A stretch of DNA of 64,000 nt. Source: Bin87 sp965208015 (GTDB lineage Bacteria; Chloroflexota; Dehalococcoidia; Lucifugimonadales; UBA3495). Below are positions 50,282 through 58,430 of the stretch, one piece after another. Location: NCBI GenBank assembly GCA_965208015.1, contig CBDBNT010000004.1:558001-622000 (forward strand), in the 5' to 3' direction. The number at the start of each line of letters is the position of its first letter. The first letter of the stretch is position 1. Made by a program: the position numbers and the translations under genes. The notes below the pieces were generated by a model. The model searched no databases, was not told the DNA's origin, and saw only the letters and a program-made list of their open reading frames with translations.

Positions 50282-50545
50282 TCACGCTATCACTTGCACT
50301 TCGTCAACCTGGCCTGTTATCAACGGAGCAGTCACGACTCCAGCGGGCAAGGGGTCGCCGTGCTCCAAGTAAGACTGGATATGCGCTTCGGCAACGCCCT
50401 CCAGGGTACGCAGCGTTTCGGCGGGAGTGTCTCCCCAAGCGCGACAACCAGGCAAAGCCGGTATTTCGGCCATGTACTTATCCTCCGTATCCTCGCAAGG
50501 TTCTTGTATGACGAAAGAGAGTTTGTAACGATTCACCACATTCAC
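50282..50545 (-). CDS. HicB-family antitoxin-like protein, orphan
   Basis: 87 residues with the HicB/UPF0150 core YMAEIPALPGCRAWGDTPAE followed by the helix TLRTLEGVAEAHIQSYLEHG and a short C-terminal beta hairpin (VVTAPLITGQVDEVQVIA). It belongs to a different HicB subgroup from the three DNDLYEV copies (11558, 12186, 52377). No HicA follows within 100 bases; the next gene on the strand is the LLM gene. It may regulate in trans or be a remnant. Confidence 0.78.
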   Translation of the reverse strand: MNVVNRYKLSFVIQEPCEDTEDKYMAEIPALPGCRAWGDTPAETLRTLEGVAEAHIQSYLEHGDPLPAGVVTAPLITGQVDEVQVIA

Positions 50546-50622
50546 CCCCCTACAGTTCCACCTCGCGCGGATATTCAGGCTTATGCGTCATACCAAAGCG
50601 GTCAATCGTGACGCAACGTGTG

Positions 50623-52393
50623 CTACGCGGTAGACGAGGTTCGCGCTACGTAAGCCTCCGCATAAAGCACTAGAGCGCGCTGGTAAGCATACGGCAGGCT
50701 AATCAAATCGCTCACCGAGTCCACCATCATCTCGCCGGCGTCGGCGATTTCGCGGCGGTAGTCATCTAGGTGGACGCGGCGGTTGCCCTTGCGGGTATTG
50801 TGGGCCGGACACAGGGGCGCGCGGTTGGTAATCTGGTTGCTGCCGTCCTTGCTGCGCGGGTCAACGTGGTCCAGGTGAAAGTTGCGCGTGGTGCGGATGA
50901 CGCTGCCATCGGGCCGGCGGTTGGCGAATCCGCAGCACCAAGCCGTGTAATCGGACAGTTCCAGCAGCATTGCCATCATTTCGGAGTCCGGTATCAGGCT
51001 GGACGGCACCTTGAACTTGAGCTCGGGCAGGTTGAACGTCTTGAGCTGGTATTCACCGACCGGAGACCCCCGTTCCGGTAGCTGCGCCGGGCCGTGAACA
51101 GTAGCCACCGGCTCGCTGCCCAATACCTGCTGGCCTGTGGTTTCCTCATGGCAGCGCAGCAGGGCCAGGTTAGGCTTGTTGAACTGCCGCTTGAACACCG
51201 TCCAGGCGCGGGGATTGATGTCGCAGGCTACCCACTGCCGCCCCAACCGTTCGGCGGCTACACCGACATAGGCGCAGCCGGCGAAACAGTCCAGCACCAC
51301 GTCGCCGGGGTTGGTGCTGGGCGGCGATGATGCGTTCCGCCAAGGCCACGGGCTTCTGCGTGGGATAGCCGGTGCGCTCTCTGGCCTGCGAGTTAAGCGG
51401 CGGAATATCGCTCCAGTTGCTGTCCACGATGCGGCCCGGCATTTCGCTCAAGTACCGCTTGAGCCTGGGTCGCCTATCAGTGGAATTGGGATACCAGATG
51501 CGCCCTTCCCGATCCAGTTGGGCCATGGTTTCCCGTGAATATCGCCAGCCTTTCGGCGGCGAGGCGTGGCCTTTCCACTCGTACATCATGTTGGGTCGCG
51601 GGTTCGGGCTGCTTATATCGCCAAGTGTGTAACGCCCTCTGCCGTCCCCGTCATCGTAGCGATATTTGTCGTCAATGTATTCGCGGTCGTGTTCGCCGTG
51701 TTGCGGGTTCCAGACGTATTCGCCGCTCTTGGTGTAGTAAAAGATGGTATCCAGCACGTTGGCGTAGTTTTTGGCGTCGCTGTGGGTGCTGGTGCGTTTC
51801 CAGGCAATCGCGCTGCGGAAATTGTCAACGCCGAATATGGCGGTGAGCAATTCGCCCAGGCAGGTGTTGACGTTGTTGTCGCAGTGCAGGTACAGGCTGC
51901 CGGTGGGCTTGAGGACGCGGTGGATTTCCAGCAGGCGGATGGACATATAGCAGAGGTAAGCGGCGATGTCGTCGCCGTGAGTGTAACGGGCGACGTTGAT
52001 GATGCCGGCGATGGCCTCGTGGGATTCGGTGAGTTCCAGCAGCCAGTCCTGGTGAATGTCGGCCTCCCAGGACCAGATGTCGCGGTAGCGGGTTTCGGGC
52101 CAGACGATGCCGGCGGCGTCGGCGTCCCGTTGGCTGTGGATGCCCCAGCTTTGGAGCAGGCGCAGCTCGATTTCCCGCTCGGCGTCGGTGAGGGGTGGAC
52201 GCAGCGGATCCCGGTCAGTATCCCGCCGCTTGCCGAAGGTTTCGTTCTTGGCAAAGGGCGGGTCGATGCAAACCAGGTCAACGCACTCGTCGTTCAGGCT
52301 GCGGAGAAAGGGCAGGTTGTCGCTGATATAGACGCCGCGGTTGACGGCGTTGAAACCGTGTTCGGTATTTTGCAAGTCAGACATGTTGAACAT
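50623..52393 (-). pseudogene. Beta-class DNA methyltransferase fused to an HNH endonuclease, split by a one-base frameshift
   Basis: The 5' part (52393 to about 51321) is a site-specific DNA methyltransferase with motif IV CIDPPFAKN and a target-recognition region; the 3' part (51321-50623) continues with motif I, DCFAGCAYVGVAAERLGRQW, and then a C-terminal HNH domain, HLDHVDPRSKDGSNQI and LCPAHNTRKGNRR. Motif order IV before I marks the beta class. The frames differ by one base: near 51319-51321 a GGG run would restore ERIIAASTNPGDVVLDCFAG if it were GG. It could be a real inactivating insertion, a phase-variable site, or an assembly indel. The methyltransferase-HNH fusion is uncommon. It overlaps the HicB gene (52377-52709) by 17 bases. 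Confidence 0.8.
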
Positions 52394-52709
52394 ACTGCGG
52401 GCTTATCAGCTTTGGAGCAACTTCACAGACGTAATACTCCAAGCCCTCTTCCGCGCATTCGGCCACCAGTTCCGCGATTTTCGCTTTACCCAATTCGCGC
52501 AGTTCGGCCTGACGCTCCGGAATGTCATCTCCCGGCAGCGGATACATCTGGGCCATGGCCATGGCGTCGGCAATCATCTTCAGCGCTTCTTCCCGGTCTT
52601 TGCCCTGGGAAACGGCGCCGGGGATGCCGGGGCATAGGACGGCAAAGTCGTCGTCCGATTCGATGAGGATGACTTCGTAAAGGTCGTTGTTAGCATCTGC
52701 GGTCGGCAT
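52377..52709 (-). CDS. hicB: HicB-family antitoxin, copy 3
   Basis: 110 residues, strikingly close to copy 1 (11558): NNDLYEVILIESDDDFAVLC, PGIPGAVSQGKDREEALKMI and AELRELGKAKIAELVAECAE, with EYYVCEVAP in both. The tail ISPQYVQHV runs over the start of the methyltransferase gene. No HicA is adjacent. The gene precedes the methyltransferase-HNH frame by a 17-base overlap and follows the TM/coiled-coil gene by 8 bases, so the three form one operon. A role as the regulator of the methyltransferase is possible but not shown. Confidence 0.83.
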   Translation of the reverse strand: MPTADANNDLYEVILIESDDDFAVLCPGIPGAVSQGKDREEALKMIADAMAMAQMYPLPGDDIPERQAELRELGKAKIAELVAECAEEGLEYYVCEVAPKLISPQYVQHV

Positions 52710-52717
52710 GGTTTCGC

Positions 52718-53074
52718 CTATCTCTGCGCGGCCTGGTTTTCGTTTTCGGCGTTGGCGGGGTTTTCCTGGGCCGTGGGCCTGGTGAACTGAGCTGTGCCGT
52801 CTTCGGCGTGGGAATGGTTGGCGATAGCGTCCAGAATGGTTTCAAAACGCTGGTCCGCTCGATCCATGCGTTGCTCAATCCGATCCAGCCGTTCGTTTAT
52901 TTCGGCGATGCCGGCGGCGTTTTCATTGATTTTTTCGGTGAGCCGGCGTTCGGTGTTGCTCAAGTCATTTCGGACGTTAACTTCGGTAACGACCCATACG
53001 GTCGCCCCGACGGCCATGCTGACTGCCAGCAAGAGCACGGTGATGGCGGCGGCGTTTTCGTTGATGAATTTCAT
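52718..53074 (-). CDS. Membrane-anchored coiled-coil protein
   Basis: 118 residues. One N-terminal TM helix, AAITVLLLAVSMAVGATVW, is followed by a coiled coil with repeated heptads (LTEKINENAAGIAEINERLD, RIEQRMDRADQRFETI) and an acidic/Gln-rich tail. It starts the operon with HicB copy 3 and the methyltransferase-HNH gene. Such anchored coiled coils are seen as phage or plasmid lysogeny accessory proteins, but no specific family can be named. Confidence 0.65.
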   Translation of the reverse strand: MKFINENAAAITVLLLAVSMAVGATVWVVTEVNVRNDLSNTERRLTEKINENAAGIAEINERLDRIEQRMDRADQRFETILDAIANHSHAEDGTAQFTRPTAQENPANAENENQAAQR

Positions 53075-53145
53075 GCTGGCCGGGTGCTGCGCTGAAGGCG
53101 TTATGGCTTAACTGTATCAGCCCGTCTCCAGTAAAGCCAACCGCC

Positions 53146-53955
53146 CTAGATCATAAAGTTCATCTCGCCTACGACGCGCTCGCCCAGGGCGCGGTCGCCT
53201 TCGATTGCCACCGAGCCGTTGGACAGGGCGTGTTCGGCGGACCAGCGGCCGGTGCCCAGGGCGTTGAAGGGTTCGAGGCCCATGGTGAGTTTTACCGTGG
53301 GCGACGCCGGGGCGGCGTCCATGCGGTGGGCGCGACCGCTGTCCATGTTCAGCGCGATGGCGCCGCCCACTTCGCCGGTAACCTCGAACACCACGGTCGT
53401 GCCATCGTCGGGCCTGACCTTGCGGCCCACTACGAAGGGCATCGCCATCTCGGTGCGGCCGTAGGCATGCTGCGCCACCGGCCCGCTCAGGTGGCCGGGG
53501 ATGTCCAGGGTGCGTCGCATGTCCTGCTCGTGGACCCAGGCGTCGTAGATGCGTATGGCCAGCAGATCGGTGTAGGGGCCGCTGCCCAGGGGGTTGGGAG
53601 TTTCGGCGGCGAAGTCCGCTTCGGTCATGGCCCGCAGCACACCCAGCCGCTCGGCGGTGATCTCGCGGAACTCAGCCAGAACGTCGGCGCCGCTGAATTG
53701 CCGGCGATAGTCCACCAGCACCTCGTTGCCCCGGCCGACCTCGTTGCGCACGTTGGAGGTGTCCGCCGGCTCGTGCTCCGGCGCCGGCCGGCCCAGCAGG
53801 CGACATTCGCTGCCCACCAGGTGCGAAACCTGGTCCTGCACCGACCAGCCAGGGCACTCCGTGGGCAACGACCACTGTTCCTGGGACAGGCCGGAGCACA
53901 ATCCATCAATGGACTTCCACACCGTTTCCATCAGGTCAACCATCTGCTGGGACAT
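53146..53955 (-). CDS. Mycothiol-dependent maleylpyruvate isomerase family (DinB-like) protein
   Basis: 269 residues with an N-terminal DinB/MDMPI four-helix domain: WSLPTECPGWSVQDQVSHLV holds the first His, RIYDAWVHEQDMRRTL the His/Asp pair for metal binding. The C-terminal half has sterol-carrier-like or unassigned beta content (VVFEVTGEVGGAIALNMDSG). The ATG at 53955 follows GGAGTAGTGAAT. In actinobacteria the family uses mycothiol; here no mycothiol genes are seen. It lies 84 bases downstream of two tiny ORFs. Confidence 0.8.
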   Translation of the reverse strand: MSQQMVDLMETVWKSIDGLCSGLSQEQWSLPTECPGWSVQDQVSHLVGSECRLLGRPAPEHEPADTSNVRNEVGRGNEVLVDYRRQFSGADVLAEFREITAERLGVLRAMTEADFAAETPNPLGSGPYTDLLAIRIYDAWVHEQDMRRTLDIPGHLSGPVAQHAYGRTEMAMPFVVGRKVRPDDGTTVVFEVTGEVGGAIALNMDSGRAHRMDAAPASPTVKLTMGLEPFNALGTGRWSAEHALSNGSVAIEGDRALGERVVGEMNFMI

Positions 53956-54039
53956 ATTCACTACTCCACAATTGAAATTCGCGCCGATGGCGCGTTTGAT
54001 TGATGTTGGTGGGCATTGGCCGCCGGCGGCGGCCCGGGA

Positions 54040-54258
54040 TCATCGCACCCAGCGGCATTCGGGCAGGTGGCCGCGGTAACCGCGGTCGGGGCAGGTGCAG
54101 CCGATATCCTCGCGGCGTTGGTAGCCGAGCGATTCCAGCCAACCGTCGAAACCCGGGTAGAACCCGTAGCCCTCGTCGATGGACCGGTATCCGGCCCGGA
54201 GGGCGGCCAGAATTTCGTCCGCCTCGGGGACTTGCAAGACTGCGTTCGCGTTGGTCAT
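54040..54258 (-). CDS. Tiny protein with a Cys/His cluster near the C-terminus
   Basis: 72 residues, start ATG 54258. The body DEILAALRAGYRSIDEGYGF is a short helix, and the end IGCTCPDRGYRGHLPECRW has three Cys and one His at the right spacing for a small zinc or iron-sulphur site. It follows the 67-residue ORF by 5 bases on the same strand, which itself follows the Rieske beta gene by 86 bases. Family unknown. Confidence 0.5.
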   Translation of the reverse strand: MTNANAVLQVPEADEILAALRAGYRSIDEGYGFYPGFDGWLESLGYQRREDIGCTCPDRGYRGHLPECRWVR

Positions 54259-54263
54259 GGCGA

Positions 54264-54467
54264 TCAGCCGGCCAGGAGTTCGAGCACGTCCTGGGCGAAG
54301 ACCATGTCCTCCTCGCCGACCTGGTCGGGGTCGTCGGGGCTGGTCAGGTAGCGCACGAACAGCCATACGCCGTCCCGGGGGTTAGAGACCACCTCGGCGG
54401 TGGCTCCGCTGTAGAGGCCCACCCTCTGCCCTGGCTCCACTTCAAACAGATTTACTATGTCGGCCAT
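54264..54467 (-). CDS. Tiny protein following the Rieske beta subunit gene
   Basis: 67 residues. NLFEVEPGQRVGLYSGATAE and VVSNPRDGVWLFVRYLTS suggest two beta strands, then an acidic segment DDPDQVGEED and a helix VFAQDVLELLAG. It resembles SH3-like or KOW-like small domains only vaguely. The ATG at 54467 has a weak ribosome site. Likely cotranscribed with the Rieske operon. Confidence 0.5.
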   Translation of the reverse strand: MADIVNLFEVEPGQRVGLYSGATAEVVSNPRDGVWLFVRYLTSPDDPDQVGEEDMVFAQDVLELLAG

Positions 54468-54553
54468 ATCACATTACCAGGTAACTGCGGGAGATTATCT
54501 CGGGAATCGACCGCCCAGCAGCGCCTCGCATGAGACGCCCGAAGCACCGCCGA

Positions 54554-55099
54554 TCAGAAGAAGAACGTCAGGTTTTTCGCCAGCAGTACGTTCTGGTCGA
54601 GGAAGACCTGCCGCTGCGCGATGCGCCACTCTCCATCGACCCGGCGGAGCCGGTCCTCCCGGCGGCCCACCAGGATGTCGGTCTCGGTGGCGACACGGTT
54701 GCGGTAGATTATGAACCGGCAGCGCAGGGACACCTCTTCGGCGTCAGCAGCGCTGGGCGTAGCCTCGGTTATCTCCACGTTGGTCACCAGGTGGGAAAGG
54801 CGCGATAGAGGCTCCTCTGCCCAGTGGACGCCGGTGAGGATCTGCCGGACCCTTTGGGTCAGCGTCGTCTTGCCCTCATCGAACCAGTTGATGTCCTGAC
54901 CTTCCCGGGTGAACTCACGCTCCAACTCGCCGAACTTGACGTTGCGGCGCATGGGCACCCAGTAGCGGACGTCGTCGGTGAGCAGTTCCAGCCATTCCTC
55001 GTACCGCCGGTCATCCAGCAGGTTGGCCTCGTGGTACAGGAACGCCTCGACGTCCTGCTTCAACAGGAGCATCGCCAGGGGGTCGTTGGCAATTACCAT
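54554..55099 (-). CDS. Ring-hydroxylating dioxygenase beta subunit
   Basis: 181 residues, an NTF2/SnoaL-fold beta subunit: LKQDVEAFLYHEANLLDDRR and YEEWLELLTDDVRYWVPMRR, then LSHLVTNVEITEATPS and the closing LAKNLTFFF. It has no metal site, as expected; beta subunits complete an alpha3beta3 oxygenase. The ATG at 55099 follows the alpha gene by 8 bases. The frame upstream of 55099 belongs to the alpha gene in another frame. Same-strand order alpha-beta is the usual one. Confidence 0.88.
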   Translation of the reverse strand: MVIANDPLAMLLLKQDVEAFLYHEANLLDDRRYEEWLELLTDDVRYWVPMRRNVKFGELEREFTREGQDINWFDEGKTTLTQRVRQILTGVHWAEEPLSRLSHLVTNVEITEATPSAADAEEVSLRCRFIIYRNRVATETDILVGRREDRLRRVDGEWRIAQRQVFLDQNVLLAKNLTFFF

Positions 55100-55107
55100 T
55101 ACGGCAC

Positions 55108-56484
55108 CTAGCAGGCCGAGCCTTTGTTGCGCCAGGTAGCCAATTCGTCCCAGTCCCGCGCCGCCATGAACTCGCGCCAGCGGTTGTAGAAGCCGCGCTG
55201 GTTCTGCTCGCCGGCCCGGGCCTTGGTGGTGTCCAGCACGGTGCCTTCGAGTTTGAGGCCGCCGTCCTCGAAATCGGTTACAGCGTAGCCCATGCCCATC
55301 TGGTAGTTGTAGTGATGGCGGCGGGCCATGGCGCCGCGGCTGGCGGCGTGGGCGTAGTTCCAGTTCTCCATGTCGTCCTGCTCGGTCAGGCCGGCGGGAC
55401 CGGAGTACCGGATGTAGTACTGGCGCAGGAACTCCTTGACTTCGGGCGGAGCGGAGCTGTCCACCAGGAACCAGCGCCAGACCTCGGTCTGGTCGGGGCC
55501 GCGCGGATGCCACACGGCAATGCTGCGCGGCTGGCGGGGCAGGAAGGACATGTTGGGGAAGATCGTTCCCGGCCCGGCCAGGATGCGCCACAACTGGCCC
55601 TGCCGTTCCTTACGGGCGATCTCGCACTGGTAGAAGTACTCGGACACGATGGGGTCGTTCTGATAGGACGGAACAGGCTGCGCGTCTTCGGGCCGCAGGA
55701 ACATCACGGTGCCGTGGCCGCGCTCGGGGAAGGACACGTCCAGCGACTTGGCTCCCTCCCGCTCGCTGTTGTCGCGGCGACCCTGGCCGGAGGGGCCGAT
55801 GCCCACCAGGTCAACGGAGCGGTGGCTGATGTTGTGGTAGCGGTCGCCGATGAAGTTCTCGGCGGGGAATTTCCAGTTGCTGGGCACCATCCACTTCTCG
55901 ATGCCGCCGATGATCTCGGTGCCGCCCTCGGCGCCATCCCAACCGTCGAAGAGGATATCCAGGTAGGTGCGGAAGCCGCCGATGTACTCCAAAAAGTCGG
56001 GAGCGTTGGCGTCCCAGGTGGCCCAGATGCCGCCTTTGTAGTTGACCATGCGGGGCACGCGGATCAGGCCCCACTGGGACTTGTCCAGCTCCTCGTGGTA
56101 GGCGTCCTTGTAGAAGGGCACGCCGACCAGGGCGCCGTCGGTGGCGAAGCTCCAGCCGTGATAGGGGCAGGTGAAGATGGGCGTGTTGCCCTCGTCGTAG
56201 CGGCACACCTTCATGCCCCGGTGCATGCACGAGTTCAGGAACACGTGGACCTCGCCCTGGCGGTCCCGGCACAGGATCACCGACTCCTCGCCCATGGAAG
56301 ACACAAAGAAGTCGCCCGGCTTGGCGACCTGGCTCTCGTGGCCCACGAACAGCCAGGCGCGGGTGAAGATCCGGTCCTGCTCCTCGGCATAGATGTCGGG
56401 ATTTACGAAAATCTCCCGGCTGACCATGCCGTTGTCCTGGTCAACCAGGCCGCTGTAACTGCTGGGCTGGAACGTAATCGCCAT
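55108..56484 (-). CDS. Rieske non-haem iron ring-hydroxylating dioxygenase alpha subunit
   Basis: 458 residues. The Rieske 2Fe-2S ligands are Cys86 and His88 in NSCMHRG, and Cys106 and His109 in FTCPYHGWSF. The catalytic mononuclear iron site shows ENFIGDRYHNISHRS with Asp214, His217 and His221. The enzyme dihydroxylates aromatic rings using electrons from a ferredoxin and reductase; neither gene is in the operon, so they must come from elsewhere. Aromatic type is suggested by SFATDGALVGVPFYKDAYH. Start ATG 56484; the beta gene follows 8 bases after its stop. Confidence 0.92.
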   Translation of the reverse strand: MAITFQPSSYSGLVDQDNGMVSREIFVNPDIYAEEQDRIFTRAWLFVGHESQVAKPGDFFVSSMGEESVILCRDRQGEVHVFLNSCMHRGMKVCRYDEGNTPIFTCPYHGWSFATDGALVGVPFYKDAYHEELDKSQWGLIRVPRMVNYKGGIWATWDANAPDFLEYIGGFRTYLDILFDGWDGAEGGTEIIGGIEKWMVPSNWKFPAENFIGDRYHNISHRSVDLVGIGPSGQGRRDNSEREGAKSLDVSFPERGHGTVMFLRPEDAQPVPSYQNDPIVSEYFYQCEIARKERQGQLWRILAGPGTIFPNMSFLPRQPRSIAVWHPRGPDQTEVWRWFLVDSSAPPEVKEFLRQYYIRYSGPAGLTEQDDMENWNYAHAASRGAMARRHHYNYQMGMGYAVTDFEDGGLKLEGTVLDTTKARAGEQNQRGFYNRWREFMAARDWDELATWRNKGSAC

Positions 56485-56685
56485 GTTGTTCCTCCGGGCG
56501 CGGCTCGCCTGCGGCGAATGTTATCACACTGTGGAGACGGGTGTTGGTCATCGGCGCCGGCCCAGGATGCGCAAGCAGGGCCCAATCAAGCAGTCCAAAG
56601 TGAGGAATAACCGTCTTATATCTAAACAGCCTTACTACACTCAATACTGCTACGCTCGGCGGTCGGAATTTGTCGGGCTGGTACA

Positions 56686-57078
56686 ATGGAAACGAACGAA
56701 AGCAATCGGTCACTGTGGCGGTTCATTGACGGTTCGCTGGCCGTCAGCGTCAGTATGCTGGTCGCAGTGGCAATCAGCAGATGCCAATTCTGCGCCGGAT
56801 TGTGGGGCGTCCAGTTCCTCAAAGGGCTGACAGACCAGGACGATGGCGTGATAATACTGGCGACGCTGTTGCTGTTCCCCACGACCCTCACGCTGTACGG
56901 AGTTTTGCAGATGTGGTTTGCTGCCAAAGAAGCCGTTGAAAAAAAGGCCGCCGAGCGAGGGCGTCGTCAGGAACGAGAACGCATCAAACGGGTGCTGGTC
57001 AGCCGCGGGATAACGCCTCCCCCTGAAATCGACACCCCACCGGACGGCGGATCTGATGCCGACCGGACTCCACGATAG
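56686..57078 (+). CDS. Small membrane protein with a basic coiled tail
   Basis: 130 residues. Two hydrophobic segments, LAVSVSMLVAVAISRC near residues 18-33 and GVIILATLLLFPTTLTLYG near 54-72, are followed by a basic coil AAKEAVEKKAAERGRRQERE and a Pro/Asp-rich end. It opposes the minus-strand genes on both sides, and the region before it (56520-56685) is non-coding. No family recognised. Confidence 0.55.
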   Translation: METNESNRSLWRFIDGSLAVSVSMLVAVAISRCQFCAGLWGVQFLKGLTDQDDGVIILATLLLFPTTLTLYGVLQMWFAAKEAVEKKAAERGRRQERERIKRVLVSRGITPPPEIDTPPDGGSDADRTPR

Positions 57079-57084
57079 CGGACG

Positions 57085-57978
57085 CTACCGAGGTCCCAAC
57101 TCCACTCCGGCCAACGCCTCCAGCACTCGCGCGACTATCGGGTAACCTTCGTCTCCCCAGCCCTCATCTTGGGCCTGCTTGTACAGGGCATCGGAGACCG
57201 AGCCCGTGCCGGCCGGCGCCTCCAGCCGTTCCGCCAGCGCGCAGGCCAGGGCCACGTCCTTGGCCACGATGTCCAGGGTTCCGCCGGCGGTGAAGCTGCG
57301 GTCCAGGATACTGTTAGGGATGGCGTTGAAGGCGCGGCTGGCGCCGGCGCTCACCGGCACGATCTCGGCCAGCACCGCCGGGTCCACGCCGCCCATGCGG
57401 GCGATGAGCATTCCCTCGATGGCGGCGATGAGGTTGGTATAGCCCATGTATTGCGTGGCCAGCTTGGCGACGCAACCCGCTCCCGCCGGACCGACGTAGA
57501 ACACCTGGGACGCGACCGCATCCAGCGTATTGCGGACACGCTCGAACACGTCCCGCTCGCCGCCGACCATCATGGTCATCGTGGGCGGACGGCCGCTCAC
57601 CGGCGCGTCCAGCATGGACAGACCGCGCTCGGAACAGGCGGTGGACACGCGCCGCGCCACGTCGGGATCGTTGGTGGTGGTGTCCACCAGCGCCGCGCCT
57701 TCGGCCATCGCCGACAAAACGCCGGCCTCGTTGCCCAGCAACACGGATTCGACCTGGGTCGGCCCCGGCAGCGAGGTCCAGACGATTTCGCAACCGGCCA
57801 CCGCCGCCTCTGAGCTGTCGGCCCATATAGCCCCGCGCTGGAGTAACGGTTCCGCCGCCTCGCGCCTGATGTCGTAGACCGCTAGGTCGACGCCGGCGTC
57901 CAGCAAACAGCCGGCCATCAGGCTGCCCATGGTGCCGACGCCGATGAATGCCTGCTTGTTGGGCTTTGCGGCGCTCAT
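57085..57978 (-). CDS. Beta-hydroxyacid dehydrogenase-like NAD(P)-binding oxidoreductase (HIBADH family)
   Basis: 297 residues. The Rossmann motif FIGVGTMGSLMAG begins the N-terminal domain, VDTTTNDPDVAR and SMLDAPVSGRPP are the usual HIBADH blocks, and the catalytic Lys is in AGAGCVAKLATQYMG, though the following Asn is replaced by Gln. The C-terminal all-helical domain includes AFNAIPNSILDRS. Typical reactions are 3-hydroxyisobutyrate, tartronate semialdehyde or imine reductions. It converges with the 56686 gene by 6 bases. Confidence 0.86.
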   Translation of the reverse strand: MSAAKPNKQAFIGVGTMGSLMAGCLLDAGVDLAVYDIRREAAEPLLQRGAIWADSSEAAVAGCEIVWTSLPGPTQVESVLLGNEAGVLSAMAEGAALVDTTTNDPDVARRVSTACSERGLSMLDAPVSGRPPTMTMMVGGERDVFERVRNTLDAVASQVFYVGPAGAGCVAKLATQYMGYTNLIAAIEGMLIARMGGVDPAVLAEIVPVSAGASRAFNAIPNSILDRSFTAGGTLDIVAKDVALACALAERLEAPAGTGSVSDALYKQAQDEGWGDEGYPIVARVLEALAGVELGPR

Positions 57979-57993
57979 GTTTACCCATCCAAA

Positions 57994-58425
57994 TCAGTAG
58001 ACTGCGGCACAGGCCGGCAGCGACGTGTAAAAGACTGCCTGCTGCTCGAATCGCTGCTTGTAGTCGTCCGCAATATCGCGGACGGCGTTGATCCCAGTGT
58101 CAGCGGCGTCGGCTGGGACCAGCACGTTCAGCAACTTGGTGGTCTCCCGGTAGAGACGTCCTTCCGTGGTGTCAAACCACTGGCCCCGGGCATCCAGCAC
58201 TGTCAGCCCGTCGGGAAAGCGCGGGGTTACCGTGTCCGCCAGGAAAGATTGCCACTCTTCTTCGGTAAGTGTTACTCCGCTGCCTTTCTCCAGTCCGAAA
58301 TACACATTGATTTCAGTGAAGAAATTCATCCCATCGGGACAAACGGGATCCCCGCCGGCCGCGCAACCTGACGCAAGGAGCAGGCACGCTACGGCGGCGG
58401 CGATCCACGTCGCCCGAAACCGCAT
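57994..58425 (-). CDS. DUF3574-family lipoprotein
   Basis: 143 residues. The signal peptide ends LLLASGC, with the lipidated Cys at 21. The mature part shows the DUF3574 pattern, INVYFGLEKGSGVTLTEEEW and VTPRFPDGLTVLDARGQWFD, with a Cys-Pro-Asp near the start (GDPVCPDG) and two Cys in total after lipidation. The domain is a beta-rich envelope protein of unknown role. Its gene ends 15 bases from the HIBADH gene and follows the LLM gene by 5. Confidence 0.75.
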   Translation of the reverse strand: MRFRATWIAAAVACLLLASGCAAGGDPVCPDGMNFFTEINVYFGLEKGSGVTLTEEEWQSFLADTVTPRFPDGLTVLDARGQWFDTTEGRLYRETTKLLNVLVPADAADTGINAVRDIADDYKQRFEQQAVFYTSLPACAAVY

Positions 58426-58430
58426 CGGGG

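Noticed and set aside
56677..56690. TACAAT over the start of the gene at 56686, read as a promoter
   Set aside because: The -10-like box overlaps the start codon, so it could not drive that gene, and no -35 fits.
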